In this document: piece after piece, positions 15,401 through 17,408 of the stretch
Layout: the number at the start of each line of letters is the position of its first letter
Position numbering within the stretch: the first letter of the stretch is position 1
NCBI GenBank assembly: GCA_964396185.1
Contig: CAYNEI010000048.1
Span: 1-17,408, forward strand
Direction: 5' to 3'
DNA from: CAYNEI01 sp964396185
GTDB taxonomy: Archaea > Thermoplasmatota > SW-10-69-26
Length of the DNA: 17,408 bases
Made by a program: the position numbers and the translations under genes
Notes under the pieces: generated by a model
What the model saw: only the letters and a program-made list of their open reading frames with translations
The model's database searches: none
Told to the model about the DNA's origin: nothing

Positions 15401-15570
15401 CCGAAGTCCTGCTCGAGGCCCAGCTCAGAGAGGTAGCTCTCCTGGACCCGATCCGGCACCTCGGCCCAGATGGCGGCGACGTCGGCCTCCTGGATATGGG
15501 CGGGATCCGGGTAGATGTCCATCTCGGCGAGGTCCTGCAGGAAGCGGTCGAAGGGTACAGTTTGCATCAT
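12431..15570 (-). CDS. Type II/IV secretion ATPase (FlaI/TadA-like) with long acidic N- and C-terminal extensions; interrupted by an assembly gap
   Basis: This hexameric ATPase powers pilus assembly. Core motifs are Walker A GGTASGKTT (around residue 547 after repair), Asp box SIEDTRELNLPHPNW, Walker B ITVGEVRGEE and His box ATGHAAYGTMHADS; all look intact. FlaI-type proteins are usually about 500-550 aa. This one should be 994 aa: an N-terminal region rich in Asp, Glu and Pro carries a tandem repeat (TPEETPEEADPW), and about 150 acidic residues follow the core. As given, 100 Ns (15058-15157) put the two halves in different frames. Identical 55-bp sequences flank the Ns; merging them removes 155 nt and yields exactly 995 codons in one frame, so the gene is most likely intact. 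The ATG at 15570 overlaps the previous stop; a second ATG at 15567 is better spaced from the AGGTG site. Confidence 0.9.
12524..12727 (-). repeat. Degenerate tetrapeptide (12-bp) repeats in the ATPase tail
   Basis: The encoded tail divides cleanly into about 17 four-residue units of the form x-x-hydrophobic-Asp/Glu/Gly, for example GEID, GDLD, AEFD, EGFD, EDLD, GELE, EDLG and AALD. The DNA shows the matching 12-bp periodicity. A short run of alternating Asp and Val (DVDVDVDV) lies just upstream. Confidence 0.75.
14916..15057 (-). repeat. 36-bp tandem repeat in the N-terminal part of the ATPase gene
   Basis: Three nearly identical 36-bp units (14916-14951, 14952-14987, 14988-15023) and a degenerate fourth encode the 12-residue unit TPEETPEEADPW, with GPQETPEEADPW and SEDPDPWGPQE variants. 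The array abuts the assembly gap and is the likely reason for it. Copy number may vary between strains. Confidence 0.85.
15003..15057. repeat. Left copy of the 55-bp contig-end duplication
   Basis: This stretch is identical to 15158-15212, base for base over 55 nt. Both abut the N run, as expected when two contigs sharing a 55-mer end are scaffolded without being merged. Confidence 0.9.
15058..15157. other. Assembly gap (100 Ns)
   Basis: Exactly 100 Ns, a conventional placeholder length for a gap of unknown size. It lies inside the pilus ATPase gene. Confidence 0.99.
15158..15212. repeat. Right copy of the 55-bp contig-end duplication
   Basis: Identical to 15003-15057. Collapsing the two copies and the Ns restores a continuous reading frame in the ATPase gene. 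Confidence 0.9.
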
Positions 15571-16157
15571 GACACCTGGTTTGCTGGCTCTAGGACGATC
15601 CTTGGTTCGGCCGTTGGTTCTGCCGTGCGCTCATATTTAACTCGAACGGCAGCGGCCGAGGAGTGGAAGGACCCTTCCAAGTCGAAGGACCCCTCCACCA
15701 ACTCGCAGACCACGTCCCCGGACCCGTCGACAACGGGCTCGTGGGTCGTGAGGTTCGAGAGGGGGACGGTCGTGTTGAGCGCTGCATCGTCCGTGATCAC
15801 GAAGACCTCGGGCTGAGTCTCACAGTCCGGGGCTTGCGGGGTGGTCATCCGGATGGACACGTTGTACGAGCGGACGTGCTGGTTGGCCGGGAGCTCGTAG
15901 GTGAGGTTGTAAGAGGCGTTGGGCGCGGTCTGACCCACGCGCGCGGCTCGCTCGATGAGCGATGCGGTGACCTGGGCGACCTCCTTGACCTCGATGCTGG
16001 CGGCGATCTCGGAGCCGGTCTCCTGGGTGTCCACCAGGACATCCAGGGAGAAGGTGAGGGCAACGGCGCCCAGGGCGAACATGAAGATGTAGGCGACGAC
16101 CTCGCTCACGCCGTCGTCTCGGGCGAGGAGGTGGTAGAGGCGTGGGCGATCGGTCAT
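15567..16157 (-). CDS. Archaeal type IV pilin-like protein
   Basis: The protein has 196 aa. RDDGVSEVVAYIFMFALG (about 13-30), continuing as a hydrophobic helix, is the classic archaeal pilin N-terminus: charged residues, then [V/I]SE[V/I] and an uninterrupted hydrophobic stretch. The VSEV glutamate corresponds to the Glu5-like residue important for pilin packing. Prepilin peptidase would cleave just before the hydrophobic stretch; that enzyme is not encoded in this window. The remainder is a beta-rich soluble domain with N-glycosylation sequons (for example NASYNLT) and two or more cysteines. The ATG at 16157 is chosen over a frame open 42 codons further up because GGAGGTG lies 8 nt upstream and the start overlaps the preceding stop (ATGA). 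The downstream ATPase gene overlaps in the same way. Confidence 0.85.
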   Translation of the reverse strand: MTDRPRLYHLLARDDGVSEVVAYIFMFALGAVALTFSLDVLVDTQETGSEIAASIEVKEVAQVTASLIERAARVGQTAPNASYNLTYELPANQHVRSYNVSIRMTTPQAPDCETQPEVFVITDDAALNTTVPLSNLTTHEPVVDGSGDVVCELVEGSFDLEGSFHSSAAAVRVKYERTAEPTAEPRIVLEPANQVS

Positions 16158-17275
16158 CTGCTTTGCACCTCCAGCGTGATCAGCGTCTCCACGAGGGTCA
16201 CGGAGAGCTGGGGCGAGGCCCCGGTGAGGCTGTTGATGTCGCGGTAGGCCAGGGGTTCGTGCTCGTCGCCGCCTGGGTTGCACATGACGGTGTAGCTGTA
16301 GCCCAGGGTATCGTCGGCCAGGCGCCCGGTTGGGTTGGTGCAGTCCTCACCGATCCAGGCCGCCTGGAGGTCGATCGGCGGGTAGAGGGTCACGCGTTCG
16401 ACATCCCCGTGGCTGAACCGGGCGTGGTTGCCGCCGCTGGACAGGAGGACCTCGGTGGTGGTGCGCCCGGCCACCGTGGCCGAACCGTCGAACTTGACGA
16501 TGCGCACGAAGATGGACTCCGACCCGTCGCCCTTGACAGAGGGGCCGCGGATGCGTGGGGTGTTGTGGAACACGGTGCCACCATCCTCGTCGGCGACGAT
16601 CGCGGAGCTCTCGTAGAGCACCCGGCTATCCGAGGTCGCCGAGCGCCACTCCACCGCACCGGCATCCACGAACCAAACACGAGCGATGGGTGGCACGCTG
16701 TCCGGGTCGCCCTCGAAGAACAGGAGCTCGATGGTCTCCCCGGACAGGGGCACCCCGAGCTCGATCACCGCGGTGGTATCCTCGGCCACGTTCGTGGAGG
16801 AGGCCCCATCCAGGGTGACTGACGTAGCCTCATCATCGGCGCCGTCCCAGACCGTGGCCGTCGCCTCGAGCCCGGTGAGGTCCTCGCCTGCGTTGTACAG
16901 GGTGAACGTCTGGTCCCCGTCGGAGAAACTGTGGAACTGCAACGCGTACTCCTTCCCTCCGGGATCTCGTCGATCGGCGGTGATCAGCCAGAGGTGCCCG
17001 TCGTCGTCCAGGCTGAGCGACCCGCGGGCCATGGAGACCTGCCAAACCGGTGCAGAGCCTGCTGGCGCACCGCTGATCAGCGATGAGACCGCGGCATCCA
17101 GATCACCCATGAACCGGACCATGGCGTCGGACTCCTGGGAGGACTGGACGCGATCGAGGGCCGGGCCACCGCTCATCAACACGATGGTGATCGCTGCCAG
17201 AGCGATCGACGTGATCAGGATGAACCCGATCACGCTGTCGGCGGCTTGGTCATCTACCCTCGACCACGACGTCAC
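16154..17275 (-). CDS. Archaeal pilin-like protein with large extracellular domain
   Basis: The protein has 373 aa. The N-terminus VDDQAADSVIGFILITSIAL, continuing hydrophobic, is a class III signal-peptide-like segment similar to pilin-like proteins of haloarchaeal pilus clusters. The ectodomain of about 320 residues is probably beta-rich and shows no family I recognise. It is the first gene of the pilus operon and may be the major pilin or a tip/adhesin subunit. The start is GTG at 17275: GAGGT lies 6 nt upstream, and a TATA box centred about 40 nt away would give a leader of about 14 nt. A frame open to 17356 would place the start upstream of the promoter and add 27 residues of no pilin character. 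Confidence 0.8.
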   Translation of the reverse strand: MTSWSRVDDQAADSVIGFILITSIALAAITIVLMSGGPALDRVQSSQESDAMVRFMGDLDAAVSSLISGAPAGSAPVWQVSMARGSLSLDDDGHLWLITADRRDPGGKEYALQFHSFSDGDQTFTLYNAGEDLTGLEATATVWDGADDEATSVTLDGASSTNVAEDTTAVIELGVPLSGETIELLFFEGDPDSVPPIARVWFVDAGAVEWRSATSDSRVLYESSAIVADEDGGTVFHNTPRIRGPSVKGDGSESIFVRIVKFDGSATVAGRTTTEVLLSSGGNHARFSHGDVERVTLYPPIDLQAAWIGEDCTNPTGRLADDTLGYSYTVMCNPGGDEHEPLAYRDINSLTGASPQLSVTLVETLITLEVQSR

Positions 17276-17311
17276 ACCTGGACCTCGTTGCCATCTTGGC
17301 CCACCGATCGC

Positions 17312-17319
17312 ATATAAGA
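17312..17319 (-). promoter_or_regulatory. TATA box of the pilus operon
   Basis: The minus strand reads CTTATATG in G/C-rich surroundings. The expected transcription start is about 17289, giving a leader of about 14 nt with GAGGT before the GTG start at 17275. No other clear promoter is seen between the six co-oriented pilus genes. Confidence 0.65.
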
Positions 17320-17327
17320 GCACGGGG

Positions 17328-17344
17328 TGTTCCCCAGGGGAACA
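17328..17344. promoter_or_regulatory. Perfect 17-bp palindrome upstream of the pilus TATA box
   Basis: TGTTCCCC and GGGGAACA are perfect 8-bp arms around a single A. It lies about 9 bp upstream of the TATA box in the direction of transcription, where archaeal activators or TFB-interacting regulators usually bind. A dimeric regulator site is likely; its protein is unknown. Confidence 0.55.
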
Positions 17345-17408
17345 TCCCCCTTCCACGCGGTCTGGGACCCGTCTTCTCCCGTCCGCAAGGTCACCCTATA
17401 CCTAGCTT
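17345..17408. other. Right edge with no recognised feature
   Basis: I see no coding signal, RNA gene or repeat in the last 64 bases; this is probably intergenic DNA upstream of the pilus promoter. Confidence 0.4.

Noticed and set aside
14215..15570. Pseudogene or genuine frameshift in the pilus ATPase
   Set aside because: The frame change coincides with a 100-N gap flanked by identical 55-bp ends, and collapsing them restores the frame exactly.
1..17408. tRNA, rRNA or other structured RNA genes
   Set aside because: No cloverleaf with a conserved T-arm and no rRNA-like segment was noticed when reading either strand; a covariance-model search was not possible.

Overview
The window reads as high-GC archaeal DNA, most likely a euryarchaeal or Thermoplasmatota-type genome assembled from short reads. 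The evidence is a split type IV pilus locus with archaeal-style pilins and a FlaI-like ATPase, an Sm-like protein, TATA boxes about 26 bp from start codons (leaderless transcripts), and a squalene-cyclase/PKD surface protein with a C-terminal membrane anchor. The lineage is an inference; there is no rRNA or other marker gene in the window.

Left part (1-7100): the 5' end of a trans-sulfuration PLP enzyme lies on the minus strand at the left edge. Divergent from it is a tight plus-strand operon: a secreted DUF4430 protein (305-826), a large barrel + PKD surface protein (829-3375), a DUF4430 lipoprotein (3372-4100), an EcfT permease (4097-4933) and a fused double EcfA ATPase (4921-6291). An ECF S component follows (6437-6979). 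The barrel and DUF4430 domains are the two halves of animal intrinsic factor/transcobalamin, here encoded as separate surface proteins next to a complete ECF importer. I infer a corrinoid (B12-type) capture and uptake system. The S gene is bracketed by two copies of a roughly 120-bp inverted-repeat element.

Middle part (7112-8361), minus strand: a divergent Sm-like protein with a leaderless promoter, then a toxin-antitoxin pair with the toxin gene first (DUF3368-type PIN toxin, UPF0175/RHH-type antitoxin). A 24-bp near-perfect palindrome covers its TATA box and start region.

Right part (8433-17275), minus strand: a type IV pilus-like operon in the order pilin (17275-16154), pilin (16157-15567), secretion ATPase (15570-12431), TadB/FlaJ-like membrane protein (12426-11551), long TadC/FlaJ-like membrane protein (11547-9097), pilin-like protein (9077-8433). 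Genes overlap or sit within about 20 nt of each other, and one promoter at about 17315 can serve them all. The ATPase appears broken by a 100-N gap, but the gap is flanked by two identical 55-bp copies. Collapsing them restores a single uninterrupted frame of 994 codons, so the break is an assembly artefact.
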